Source: Natrinema sp. SYSU A 869
Lineage (GTDB): Archaea; Halobacteriota; Halobacteria; Halobacteriales; Natrialbaceae
Direction: 5' to 3'
Assembly (NCBI RefSeq): GCF_019879105.1
Contig: NZ_CP082249.1
Location: 1,240,001-1,304,000, forward strand
DNA: 64,000 nt
Made by a program: the position numbers and the translations under genes. The notes beneath the pieces were generated by a model. The model worked only from the letters and a program-made list of their open reading frames with translations, was not told where the DNA came from and made no database searches. Position 1 is the stretch's first letter, and every line of letters begins with the position of its first letter. This document shows, piece by piece, positions 9,678-18,204 of the stretch.

Positions 9678-9686
9678 TACTTATAG
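9678..9686 (-). promoter_or_regulatory. TATA-like element for the HTH-10 gene
   Basis: Minus strand reads CTATAAGTA, about 45-52 nt before the ATG at 9634, giving a short 5' leader of about 20 nt and excluding the upstream in-frame start at 9706. Confidence 0.4.
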
Positions 9687-9741
9687 CGCGGGTAAGCTGA
9701 TTGCAACGGCGCGAACCAACCCGGTCCTGCGGTTCGACGAT

Positions 9742-11426
9742 TCAGTTCATGTATCCGAGATCAGCCAGTCGGTCGGTGACGTCCTCGTCCGTCGCCGGTC
9801 GGGTCTCGTCGTCCCCTTCCTCGTATGCTGGGTAGGGCATCGGTTCGGTCGAATCGACGACAGGAACGACACTGCCGTCCATACGGTCGCTGTAGGGGAC
9901 CCCCATCGCGGCCATGATCGTCGGCGCGACGTCGAAGAGGTGTGCCCGCTCGAGCGCGGCGTTCTCGTTTATACCCTTGCCCGCCGCGACGAAGACGCCG
10001 TCGAGCTTGTGATTCCAGGGTTCGGCCGGTCCGAAGTAGTCACCGTCGCCTAACTGCTCGGAGAGCATGTGTTCGAAGTCAGCGGGAATCGTAACGATGT
10101 CGACCGTCTCGTCGATGTTGTCGCCGTGGAAGTACTGCTCGCGGGGTGCAACCGTCTCGAAGAACGGCTCGCCGTCGGGCGTCTCGATAGCCTGTAGCGA
10201 CCGGATGAGTCCCTCCCGAAGTTCCTCGTACTCCTCGGGCGGAACGACACCCATCGGGTCACGTCCCTCGAGATTGATTCGGACGCCGAGTTCGGTTCGC
10301 GCACGAACGTACGCTTCCGATTCGGCGAAGTCGACCTGTTCGTTCGCTGTTCGAGAGACGCCGCTGGGCGCGTACTCGATCGCGAGGTCCGCCAGCCCGA
10401 CCCGCTCGAGTACAGTCCGTATTCGACTGGCGGTGACGCCGAATCGTGCGGCGACCGACGCTGTGCGTGCGACCATTCCCGGCTCCCACGTGTCGTACTC
10501 CTCGCCCTCGCGGAGGCGTCTGCGCATCGGCGTCCACGACGGCATCCCCTTGCCGCCGGTCGTCGTCTCGAGGTAGCCCATGTCACGGAGGTACTCGTTG
10601 ACCCGGAACTCGTAGCCTCCGTACTCACCCATTCCGTGATCGCTCACCAGGAAGACGCGATCCGGATCGCAGTCCTCGAGAATTTCCTGATCTGTTCGTC
10701 GGTCGCCTCGTAGACGCTATCGACATGTCGTTTCTCACCGCTGAACTCGTGAAAGACCGTGTCCGTCTTCTGGAACTGAACGAAGCCAAAGTCTGGTTCG
10801 AACTCGTCGGCAAGGTAGCGAAACGCCTCGCCGCGCAGCCGGACGAGTTCCTGATACTCCTCGATCTTCTCATCGTCGGAGAGCGAGTCGTCGTCCCGCG
10901 TATAGTTCGGGTAGACGCGGTACTCCCCGATCGCGTCGCGGACGTCGTCGAGAATCCCGTCAGGGTGGCACGGCGGGTCCTCGGGGCCGAGAAATCCGGG
11001 TATCACCGCCCCATCGAACTCGTCGGGCGGGTGGGTGACCGGTGCGTTGACGACGACGCTCGAGCGATCGTGTCGATCTAACAGCGTCCACATCGAATGT
11101 TCGTGGACGTCGTCGTTGCTCGTCACGTGCCAGTCATAGCCGTCGTAGCCGACGAAGCCGACCACGCCGTGTTTTCCGGGGTTGACACCGGTGTAGATCG
11201 ACGGCCAGGCGCTCGGCGTCCACGGTGGAATCTGTGACTCGAGCGGTGCGGTTACTCCCGTCGAACAGAGCCCCTCGATGGTTGGAATTCGGTTCTCCTC
11301 GAAGAGCCGCTCGAAGACCGGCAGACACCCCGCATCGATCCCGATGAGGAGCGTGTCCAACCCGTCCGATTCGTTCTCAGTACTCCCAGTTGCTGTCGCG
11401 TCGTCACGGCCAAACGTCCGAGTCAT
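9742..11426 (-). pseudogene. Alkaline-phosphatase-superfamily (type I phosphodiesterase/nucleotide pyrophosphatase) gene with single-base frameshift
   Basis: Two frames join into one protein of about 561 aa. The N-terminal part (from MTRTFGRD at 11426) carries LLIGIDAG and PPWTPSAWPSIYTG, the metal-binding Asp and nucleophile Thr region. The C-terminal part carries SDHGMGEYGG and AHLFDVAPTI, the second metal site. The join lies near 10680: the minus strand reads ATCAGGAAATTC, and one more G would give IREILEDCDPDRVFLVSDHG in one frame. As written, the first frame stops at 10644-10646 (SSW then TGA), and a GTG overlaps that stop. Probably a sugar- or phospholipid-modifying phosphotransferase of the glycan cluster. 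Either a real -1 mutation or a sequence error. Confidence 0.8.
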
Positions 11427-11465
11427 CGTTGTAGTTGTCTTTTCGTAACCCGTGTTCCCGTTCGA

Positions 11466-11491
11466 CCGCTGCCGACATGCCACGGCAGCGG
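11466..11491. promoter_or_regulatory. 9-bp inverted repeat upstream of the phosphatase-like gene
   Basis: CCGCTGCCG at 11466-11474 and CGGCAGCGG at 11483-11491 form perfect arms with an 8-nt spacer, about 40 nt before the ATG at 11426. It is a candidate operator or hairpin; no function is shown. Confidence 0.3.
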
Positions 11492-11698
11492 CGTCGTTCG
11501 TTGCACCACGTATCTAGATCCAGCGAGGGAGACGGAATACTTCATTATCTCTCCGTTAAACCCGTCATTGCTCCCTGCAAGCCACAATCTGACAGGTTCG
11601 GGGTGGATGAATCCGCAAGCCCAAAACAGTGTTACTGACCGATTCGACTGATCGGATTTGAGTCGGATTGTGTGAGGGATGGGGCGCCAGTCCACCGT

Positions 11699-13036
11699 TC
11701 ACGGTTGGATTCCCGATACCGTCGCGATCGCGGTCTCGAGGAGCCCGATGGCGTCGGCTTCCAGTTGCTCGGCTCGAAACTCGTCTCGTGCTTCGGCCGT
11801 GAGACGGACGACTGGTTCGGTACCGCTCGCACGCAGGAGAATCCATCCGTCGTCGACGTCGACGTAGACGCCGTCAAGCGTATCGACGTCATCGTACCGC
11901 TCGCAGACGCATTCATGAACCTGATTCATCACGGCGGTTTTCTCCTTGACCGTAACCGATGCGCGGCGAATGGGGTACGTCTTGACGCCCTCGACGAGCG
12001 ACGACAGCGGTCCGCGATCGGCGACGAGTTCGACGAGTTTGCACGCAGCGAGTGGCCCGTCCGGGCACGGCATTTCGTCCGGCCAGATCCACATCCCGCT
12101 CGGTTCGCCGCCGAAGACGACGTCCGGCCACGTCGTACAGTCGGCCACGAAGGTGTCGCCGACCCGCGTTCGACTCACCGTCGCGCCGACGGCTGCGAGC
12201 GCATCGTCGACGGCTATACTCGTCCCAACCGGCGCAGCGACGATGTCGCCGTCGGTCGCAGCTTCACGCGCGAACAGGGCGAGAAGCGCGTCTTTCGGGA
12301 CGAACGATCCCGTCTCATCGATGGCCAGCATCCGATCAGCGTCGCCGTCGTGAGCGATTCCAAGCCGCGCGTCCGTCGCTTCGACGAACGACGAGAGCTC
12401 TCCGAGCGTTTCTCGAGTCGGTTCGTTCGGCCGCCCCGGAAAGCGCCCGTCTCGCTGCCCGTTCAGCGTGACGACGTCGCAGCCGAGTTCCGAGAGCACG
12501 CGTGCCGTGATCCCACCGGTGCCGTTCCCGACGTCGACTGCGACGCTCGGCGGGTCGGCTACCGAGACGGCCTCGACCAGCTCCGTCGCGTGTCGATCGA
12601 TCGCGTCCCCCACCGGCTCGAGTGATCCCCCTCCGTCCCAGGGTTGCAGGTCATACTCGTCGCGTTCGACTCGAGCAGCGATCCCATCACGCTGCTCGGG
12701 ACCGAACGCCTTCCCGGACGACGACCAGAGTTTGATCCCGTTATCCGGTGCGGGATTGTGAGACGCCGTGACGACGACACCCGCGTTCGCATCCGTCCGT
12801 GAGACGGCTCTCGCAATCGTCGGCGTCGGTGCGACGCCGGCCTCGAGAACGTCCGCACCGCACTCTCGAAGACCGGCGGTTACTGCATCGACTAGTATTG
12901 GACCGCTCTCTCGAGCGTCTCGTCCGACGACGACGCGATCGTAGCCATCAGACGCGACGGCACGACCGAGCGAGAGCGCAAGTGCAGCCGTGACATCCTC
13001 ACCGACCGTTCCCCGGATACCGCTCGTGCCAAACAT
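11699..13036 (-). CDS. Phosphohexomutase (phosphomannomutase/phosphoglucosamine mutase family)
   Basis: 445 aa starting MFGTSGIRGTVGED, the exact N-terminal signature of alpha-D-phosphohexomutases. VVVTASHNPAPDNGIK contains the phosphoserine loop, GIAHDGDADRM the metal-binding DGDxDR, and GGEPSGM the sugar-binding loop; a C-terminal RASGTEP-type phosphate-binding loop is also present. The ATG at 13036 is preferred over a GTG at 13048, because AT-rich sequence at about 13055-13068 gives leaderless spacing. It interconverts hexose or hexosamine 1- and 6-phosphates and supplies nucleotide sugars, fitting the glycan genes next to it. Mannose, glucose or glucosamine specificity cannot be decided here. 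Confidence 0.92.
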   Translation of the reverse strand: MFGTSGIRGTVGEDVTAALALSLGRAVASDGYDRVVVGRDARESGPILVDAVTAGLRECGADVLEAGVAPTPTIARAVSRTDANAGVVVTASHNPAPDNGIKLWSSSGKAFGPEQRDGIAARVERDEYDLQPWDGGGSLEPVGDAIDRHATELVEAVSVADPPSVAVDVGNGTGGITARVLSELGCDVVTLNGQRDGRFPGRPNEPTRETLGELSSFVEATDARLGIAHDGDADRMLAIDETGSFVPKDALLALFAREAATDGDIVAAPVGTSIAVDDALAAVGATVSRTRVGDTFVADCTTWPDVVFGGEPSGMWIWPDEMPCPDGPLAACKLVELVADRGPLSSLVEGVKTYPIRRASVTVKEKTAVMNQVHECVCERYDDVDTLDGVYVDVDDGWILLRASGTEPVVRLTAEARDEFRAEQLEADAIGLLETAIATVSGIQP

Positions 13037-13531
13037 AGCGACTGTCACTGATAGTGAATTTATTACTATGGAGTTATTAGAACGAGACTGACTGTGTTTT
13101 CGCCGCCGTTCCCATGCCTAGTCGCGAGCTATTGCGATGCCCACGCGCGGGACGCTGTTCGTTCGGTGAACACCTCCGGTTGCGGCTACCGCCACACCAC
13201 ATGGTCGCCATCGAAAAACAGGCGACCGTGCTCACCGAACCGTCTCACGTGATTAGCCGGTTGTTGGATCAGGCCCAGCGCTCTCATCGGCCCTCGACCG
13301 GTTCGGGACCGACACCGACGTCGTCCAATCGTTGATGGTGAACGAGGGGACTTGAGGCGCTCGAGTGGAAGAGTGATGGATCGCCAGTCAACCGTTCGTA
13401 GACCCAGATCGAATCGTCGCCGAACTGTCTCTCGGAGCGAACGGAACCGAACTCGTCGCGGCGACGATCTATTCAAACTGGTGGACCTACCGTACTGATT
13501 GCAACTGGGACGACAAAGCCAGAGAGGCGGA
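13037..13531. other. Gene-poor segment with a possible gene remnant
   Basis: No intact gene seen. A plus-strand frame open from about 13373 to 13561 without a start codon reads like protein (TELVAATIYSNWW, TDCNWDDKAREADQI) and overlaps the 3' end of the next gene. It may be the tail of a decayed gene of unknown family. The first part holds only the minus-strand promoter of the phosphohexomutase. Confidence 0.35.
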
Positions 13532-13852
13532 TCAGATCGTCAATACCAGCTCTATGGCATAGAAGACGAGCGAATATACCGTCACCAGCACGGCTGCAAC
13601 GCCAACCGCCGCCGATTTGCCGTACCACTTGTTCACTACCCAACCGACGATAGAAGCGATACAGAGCGCCGGTCCGATCGCCACGACAAGGAGACTATAC
13701 GGTTCTACGATATTAGTTATCGCTCCACTCAGGAGTCCCAAGAGCAGTGTCTGGACGATATATCCGGGGATGAACAGTACCACACCGAGTATCGCCACTA
13801 TCGCGTGGCGAGCGTATCCCTCTGGACGTGTAGGTAACCAGGTAATCTTCAT
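13532..13852 (-). CDS. Small membrane protein, unknown function
   Basis: 106 aa with three hydrophobic segments (about residues 17-36, 50-70 and 80-104) separated by short loops; the N terminus MKITWLPTRPEGYARH is basic and probably cytoplasmic. No family recognised. A clear AT-rich promoter (13872-13884) sits about 26 nt upstream. It lies in an AT-richer, decayed patch between the phosphohexomutase and tRNA-Gln, so it may be part of a lost mobile element. Confidence 0.6.
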   Translation of the reverse strand: MKITWLPTRPEGYARHAIVAILGVVLFIPGYIVQTLLLGLLSGAITNIVEPYSLLVVAIGPALCIASIVGWVVNKWYGKSAAVGVAAVLVTVYSLVFYAIELVLTI

Positions 13853-13871
13853 GAGTTTCAGTTTCCTTCTG

Positions 13872-13884
13872 AATTATAATAACT
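13872..13884 (-). promoter_or_regulatory. TATA-like promoter for the 106-aa membrane protein
   Basis: Minus strand reads GTTATTATAATTC, centred 26 nt before the ATG at 13852; a strong haloarchaeal TATA match with leaderless spacing. Confidence 0.5.
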
Positions 13885-13917
13885 ATTCGGACAACGTACA
13901 CCGTCGATCGTTATTTT

Positions 13918-14154
13918 TCAGATTCTCACGAGATACGACTCGGCCCAGTTACCGTGGACGACCTTGTCGGGTGACCTAGTCTTGTGTTGCCCGTGGTGAA
14001 CCTTGTAATAGTGATCGTCGAAACCCCACGTCTTCGACTCGTAATCGTATCCAACGACTGTGACCGCGTGCCCCGAAGTCAAGCTGCTGTCGGGTCCGCT
14101 CACCATAGATAGGACGATAGGCCTGTTCTTCTTTATGTACTTATGGATCGACAA
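13918..14154 (-). pseudogene. C-terminal fragment of a papain-like/C39-type cysteine peptidase fold protein
   Basis: About 78 aa, read from a TTG, resembling the C-terminal half of C39-like proteins: PIVLSMVSGP, then GHAVTVVGYDYESKTWGFDDHY, where the His and a later Asp/Asn occupy the catalytic positions. The Cys-bearing N-terminal half is absent: the frame is closed by a TGA about 24 nt upstream. Another protein-like stretch (GKPVTIVFGRPPF) follows in a different frame around 14200-14340. I read this as the remains of a larger gene. Not certain: a short genuine protein is possible. Confidence 0.4.
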
Positions 14155-14456
14155 CGCAACACGAAATTGTCTATATCACTGACTATTAGGTTCCCAATCA
14201 CGACGTCCAGGATTAATCGGAGTTTCGAGTATACCCGTAGAGTAGGCACATTTCGCGTCTGTGCTGAATGGAGGTCGACCAAAGACTATCGTTACCGGTT
14301 TTCCATTACTCGAAGGCAAGACGCAAGAGCAGCATTACGATCGCCGACTCGAGGACCATCACGCCCGTCCGGTACTTTCGATGTCCGACTCAAGAAACAC
14401 AATATTGGATTCTACTCGAACAACATATATACTTAATTATGTACAGAAATTTATAA
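14155..14456. other. AT-rich degenerate segment downstream of tRNA-Gln
   Basis: AT content rises sharply (for example 14420-14457), and only broken frames are seen. It lies immediately beyond the 3' end of tRNA-Gln, a typical integration position, but I found no second copy of the tRNA end here. Confidence 0.35.
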
Positions 14457-14529
14457 TAGTCCCGGGCGGATTCGAACCGCCGTCATGGGCTCCAAAGGCC
14501 CATATGATTGGCCACTACACCACGGGACT
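14457..14529 (-). tRNA. tRNA-Gln (anticodon TTG)
   Basis: Acceptor arms AGTCCCG/CGGGACT pair fully, followed by discriminator A. The anticodon arm is TGGGC-CTTTGGA-GCCCA, giving anticodon TTG, and the T arm contains GGTTCGAATCC. No intron and no encoded CCA. A TATA-like CATAAACC at about 14560-14570 precedes it and overlaps the tail of the HNH gene. Confidence 0.95.
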
Positions 14530-14569
14530 TGACCTACGATACCCTGTTGTCGGTAGAACGGTTTATGAG

Positions 14570-14680
14570 TTATTGTTTCCCGTGAGTCGGAGAGGGTGAA
14601 AGAACGTCTATTATTTCAATTTCGGCGTATCGATGACAGCTTCGGCAAAGAGAAATGACGTTATCGAGAGTGTGTGCAAG
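14570..14680 (-). pseudogene. Detached C-terminal tail of the HNH gene, beyond an in-frame TAG
   Basis: In the same frame as the HNH gene above it, after a TAG, the reading continues LAHTLDNVISLCRSCHRYAEIE and ends at a TAA (14570-14572). The LCRSCH block is the expected third HNH element (second Cys pair and final His). So the nuclease motif is split by one stop codon. Confidence 0.65.
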
Positions 14681-15310
14681 CTACGGATCATTGAATTTTC
14701 GAACCGGGGTGATGTGATGAACGTCTGGTTCGTGGCCAATTTTCTCACGAGTGATACCGCAGTGCTGGCAGGTGTGATCGTCTCGTTCCAGTGCGTTCCG
14801 CTTTACGTCCCTCCAGCGACCATTGTATGCGTTTTCGGAGTCTCCCCATTGATCGGATAACCAATGGCTGAGACAGTTCTGACTGCAAAACCGGACCGGC
14901 TCCCGTTCAGCTTTCGACTTGAGGACAGTTGAGATCCGCCCACACCACTCACAGACCCGCTGTACTCGTTCTATATCGTAGTATTCGTAATAGGGTGTCC
15001 CGAGAAACACGTCGGCATCTTCGACGCAGTCCGAACAGTAGACTCCCGATTTGTCGGACGGATAGTATTTGAACGTCGATCCACAGCGATTGCACGACGA
15101 AATCTCCTTCCCGCCTTTCCAGTTCCCGTTGTGTTCCCCTGCGTTCGGATTACAGTCCTCGCAGAACTCGCGTCGCGCTTTTGGATCGTAGAACTCGAGC
15201 CCACAGCCGCGACACGTCCGATTCGGAAGTGGATCGTCGTGTACCTTCGTGTGGTGCTGTCGCATTCCTCGCTCGGTGGTCAGGGATTTCCCACACGTCG
15301 GACAGTCCAT
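14681..15310 (-). CDS. Zinc-finger HNH endonuclease, truncated by an amber codon
   Basis: 209 aa as written. C2H2-type finger at residues 3-24 (CPTCGKSLTTERGMRQHHTKVH), several further CxxC pairs, then the HNH core HTCQHCGITREKIGHEPDVHHITP near the C terminus. The frame stops at a TAG directly after KFNDP, but the missing part of the HNH domain follows in frame to 14570, so the complete gene would be about 246 codons. A strong TATA-like box (15331-15341) shows it is probably still transcribed. Free-standing homing-type or phage-type HNH nucleases are common beside tRNAs. Likely inactive unless the stop is read through or is a sequence error. Confidence 0.75.
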   Translation of the reverse strand: MDCPTCGKSLTTERGMRQHHTKVHDDPLPNRTCRGCGLEFYDPKARREFCEDCNPNAGEHNGNWKGGKEISSCNRCGSTFKYYPSDKSGVYCSDCVEDADVFLGTPYYEYYDIERVQRVCEWCGRISTVLKSKAEREPVRFCSQNCLSHWLSDQWGDSENAYNGRWRDVKRNALERDDHTCQHCGITREKIGHEPDVHHITPVRKFNDP

Positions 15311-15330
15311 GCGGGGGGTGGCCTCGCCTT

Positions 15331-15341
15331 CGTATATAAAC
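15331..15341 (-). promoter_or_regulatory. TATA-like promoter for the HNH gene
   Basis: Minus strand TTTATATACG, about 22-31 nt before the ATG at 15310; one of the clearest leaderless promoters in the window. Confidence 0.5.
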
Positions 15342-15396
15342 TGCGGCTGATCACGTGTGAGAAAGGAAATCGCAGGACCGATTGCAACAGGAGACG

Positions 15397-16542
15397 TTAC
15401 AGGTAGCCTTCCTCGGCCAGCCGCTCGATACCCTCCTCGAGTCGTTCCTCGCTCGCGGCGTACGAAATCCGCGCGTAGCCGGGCGTGCCGAACGCGCTGC
15501 CGGGGACCGTCGCGACGTGAGCGTCTTCGATCGCGCCCTCACACCAGGCCTGATCGTCCGCATCTACCGGCAGCATCATGTAGAACGCACCCTCGGGCAT
15601 GGCGACGTCGACATCGTATTCGGCGAGTAGGTCGATGACCAGATCGCGGCGCTCTTCGAACGCCTCGGTCATCTCGGTGACGGCGTCTTCGGTCTCGAGT
15701 GCCTCGAGTCCGGCGTGCTGGACGAAGTTCACGGCCGAGGAGACGGAGTGGCTGTGGAGTTTACCGGCCTGATCGATCAGGTCCTCGGGGCCGGCGAAGT
15801 AGCCGAGCCGCCAGCCAGTCATCGAGTAGGCCTTCGAGAACCCGTTGACAGTGACGGTGCGGTCGGCCATGCCCTCGAGTGTGCCGAGACTCGTCGGTTC
15901 GACGCCGTAAGTGATCTCCTTGTAGATCTCGTCGGAGATGACGGTGATGTCGTGCTCGACGGCCAGATCGCGGACGCCCTCGAGTGCTTCGTCGGAGTAG
16001 ACCGCGCCGGTGGGGTTCGACGGCGAGTTGACGATCAGCAGTTCGGTCTCGTCGGAGACCGCGGCCGCGAGGTCGTCGAGCGCGGGCTCGAGCTGGAAGT
16101 CGGTCTCGGAGAGGTCGACGCGGGTCAGATCGCCGCCGGCCATCTTGACCATGGCCTCGTAGGAGACCCACGCGGGGTCGAGCAGGGCGACTTCGTCACC
16201 CTCGCCGATCAGGGACTGGACAATCTCGTACAGCGCCTGCTTCGCGCCGGGCGTGACGATGATCTCGTCCGTGCTGTGATCGAGGCCGTCGTCGGCCAGT
16301 TTGTCGGCGATCGCCTCGCGCAACTCAAGGATGCCGGCAGAGGTGGTGTAACCGGTGTGGCCGGCGTCCATCGCGTCCTGGCCTGCTTCGACGATGTTCT
16401 CGGGCGTGGGGAAGTCGGGCTCGCCGACGCTCAGGTCGACGACGTCTGCGCCCTCGGCCTCGAGTTCGGTGGCGAGTGCGGAGATGGCAAGCGTTGCGGA
16501 CGGTTCGACTCGGTTTACGCGGTCAGTGAATTCCATCGTCAT
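15397..16542 (-). CDS. Pyridoxal-phosphate aminotransferase (class I/II, aspartate aminotransferase-like)
   Basis: 381 aa. VVDLSVGEPDFPTPENI near residue 40, NSPSNPTGAVY for substrate/PLP contacts, ISDEIYKEITYG, and NGFSKAYSMTGWRLGYF with the Schiff-base lysine are all present; a C-terminal Arg follows in GYARISYA. This is the fold-type I, AspC/AroJ-like subgroup found across archaea. The start overlaps the ribH stop by 4 nt (ATGA), so the two genes are translationally coupled. An alternative ATG lies two codons in. Substrate may be aspartate or an aromatic amino acid; the sequence does not decide. Confidence 0.93.
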   Translation of the reverse strand: MTMEFTDRVNRVEPSATLAISALATELEAEGADVVDLSVGEPDFPTPENIVEAGQDAMDAGHTGYTTSAGILELREAIADKLADDGLDHSTDEIIVTPGAKQALYEIVQSLIGEGDEVALLDPAWVSYEAMVKMAGGDLTRVDLSETDFQLEPALDDLAAAVSDETELLIVNSPSNPTGAVYSDEALEGVRDLAVEHDITVISDEIYKEITYGVEPTSLGTLEGMADRTVTVNGFSKAYSMTGWRLGYFAGPEDLIDQAGKLHSHSVSSAVNFVQHAGLEALETEDAVTEMTEAFEERRDLVIDLLAEYDVDVAMPEGAFYMMLPVDADDQAWCEGAIEDAHVATVPGSAFGTPGYARISYAASEERLEEGIERLAEEGYL

Positions 16543-16973
16543 TGGTGGGAATCTACGGCGGAACTGGGGTCGGGTAGTTCGTCGACGAGATCGAGCGCGC
16601 CGTCGACGGCTTTTGCCGCGTTCTCGACGCGTTCGCGCGCCTCGGCGGCGGACATGCCGGGGCCCGTCACGCCGAGGGTCACGGGTGTGTCGCGCTCGAG
16701 ACTCACGTCGGAGAGTCGCTGTGCGGTGGCGTCGGTGATCACCTGATCGTGATCCGTGTCACCGGTGATGACGGTCCCGATGACGGCGACGGTATCGACG
16801 TCGTCAAGGCGGGCGAGCCGGTCAGCGGCCAGCGGCGCATCGTACACCCCCGGGACGTGGACCGTCTCGTACACCTCGGCACCCGCGGCGGTGGCCGCCT
16901 CGAACGCCTCCTGCTCCATCTGCTCGGTGATCGGTCGGTTGAATTCCGCGACCACCAGTCCGAGCGTGGTCAT
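16539..16973 (-). CDS. ribH: 6,7-dimethyl-8-ribityllumazine synthase
   Basis: 144 aa starting TLGLVVAEFNRPITEQM, with EVYETVHVPGVYDAPLAADRL and VAVIGTVITGDTDHDQVI, the substrate-binding and catalytic-His blocks of lumazine synthase. It condenses 5-amino-6-ribitylamino-uracil with dihydroxybutanone phosphate, the penultimate step of riboflavin synthesis. An AT-rich CTTTTACC at about 16996-17005 gives leaderless promoter spacing. It is the first gene of a two-gene unit with the aminotransferase; the functional link between them is not obvious. Confidence 0.95.
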   Translation of the reverse strand: MTTLGLVVAEFNRPITEQMEQEAFEAATAAGAEVYETVHVPGVYDAPLAADRLARLDDVDTVAVIGTVITGDTDHDQVITDATAQRLSDVSLERDTPVTLGVTGPGMSAAEARERVENAAKAVDGALDLVDELPDPSSAVDSHQ

Positions 16974-17108
16974 AGGCGAGCGGTAGGGAGGGCAGGTAAA
17001 AGAGGTACCGTTCTCGAGCGACCGCTCCGGTATCCTCGCGGCGACACGTCGCCAGCAAAGCGACTCGTCGGTCGCGTACGGGCAGAAGGAATCGTCCGTG
17101 TCACGTCG

Positions 17109-17942
17109 TTATTCCTCGTCCGCGGCTCGAACCGTGATATCGCCGTTGGTCGTCTCGAGGCGGATTCGTCGCGTTCCATCGCCGAGCGTCACATCGACCG
17201 AATCGTCGCTCGAGGCGTTCATGTTGTCGAATCCCTCCAGTGAAACCGCACCGTTCGTCGTCAAGGCGCTGACGGTCGCATCGGGCGACGGCGGTGTGCG
17301 AACGGTGACCGCTCCGTTCGTGCTCTTGGCGATTACGTCGCCGTCGCTGTCACTGCCCGCTGCAGTGACCTCGATGTCCCCATTGGTCGTCTCTGCCCGA
17401 ACGTCACCGCTGACGCCGACTGCCTGCACGGAACCGTTGGTGCTCTCTGCGACGAGTCCGCCGTCGATGCCCTGCACGTCGATTCGACCGTTCGTCGTGT
17501 CGGCTTCCAGTTCGCCGATCACGTCTCGGACGTTGATATCGCCGTTCGCCGTCGCCGCACTGGCGACTCGAACGCCGTCGGGAACCGTCGCCTCGAGGTC
17601 CAGTTTCGGATCGGGGCCGAACAGGAACGGAACGTCCTCCTGCCGTGCATTAATCTCAAGGTGACTATTGTCGCTGCTGGTCTCAACCGTCAGCGACTCG
17701 AGGGTGTCTTCGGTCGGGGCTGCCTTGCGACCGCGAACCTCGATCGCGTCCCCCTGCCCTCCCTCGACGGTCACCGAGCCGTTCTCACCGGACAGCGAGA
17801 TCGCACTGTAGTCGTCGGTCCCGTACGTTTCGGTTACGATCTCCGTTTCCCCTCGGCCGGTCGCGAGACAGCCGGCGAGCGACGCGAGTATACCGAGGCC
17901 TCCCCCAGCGAGTACACGCCGTCGCGAGACGTTCGATCCCAT
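17109..17942 (-). CDS. DUF4097-type beta-solenoid Tat lipoprotein
   Basis: 277 aa from the ATG at 17942 (SRRRVLAGGG then LAGC: Tat signal plus lipobox). The body is a series of beta-repeats of roughly 20-25 aa, each with a T/S-x-NG turn: TANGDINV, TTNGRIDV, STNGSVQA, TTNGDIEV, STNGAVTV, TTNGAVSL, TTNGDITV. This is the adhesin-like DUF4097 pattern, expected to fold as a right-handed beta-helix on the cell surface. No enzymatic residues are evident. The start is supported by the TATA-like box at 17968-17977; a longer frame reaches 17996. Confidence 0.85.
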   Translation of the reverse strand: MGSNVSRRRVLAGGGLGILASLAGCLATGRGETEIVTETYGTDDYSAISLSGENGSVTVEGGQGDAIEVRGRKAAPTEDTLESLTVETSSDNSHLEINARQEDVPFLFGPDPKLDLEATVPDGVRVASAATANGDINVRDVIGELEADTTNGRIDVQGIDGGLVAESTNGSVQAVGVSGDVRAETTNGDIEVTAAGSDSDGDVIAKSTNGAVTVRTPPSPDATVSALTTNGAVSLEGFDNMNASSDDSVDVTLGDGTRRIRLETTNGDITVRAADEE

Positions 17943-17967
17943 ACTCGTGTTTGTACATTGCCAAATC

Positions 17968-17977
17968 GATATATAGT
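17968..17977 (-). promoter_or_regulatory. TATA-like promoter for the DUF4097 lipoprotein
   Basis: ACTATATATC on the minus strand, 26-35 nt before the ATG at 17942. Confidence 0.45.
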
Positions 17978-18171
17978 ACCGTCCAGTTTCCGACATAGGT
18001 CCTCTGCACGAAGATTTTTATAGGAAAGGAGTCCACCGGAATCGGGCAGTCCAGCCACTGAATGGAGTAGCCAGCCGGCATTCGAGTAGTTGCACGACGA
18101 GGCGAAGGTGGATTCTCGGGTGACGGGTCAGGTCGTCTCGAGACCCCCTTGAGCGGCAGGCCATTTGAGAA

Positions 18172-18179
18172 TTCTTAAG
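18172..18179 (+). promoter_or_regulatory. TATA-like promoter for purK
   Basis: TTCTTAAG lies 26-33 nt before the purK ATG at 18205. Confidence 0.4.
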
Positions 18180-18204
18180 CGCGGGTGACGACAATCGCCA
18201 CGCA

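Noticed and set aside
16974-17108. Riboswitch (FMN) upstream of ribH.
   Set aside because: Only a TATA-like box and short leader are seen; no FMN aptamer pattern, and the start looks leaderless.
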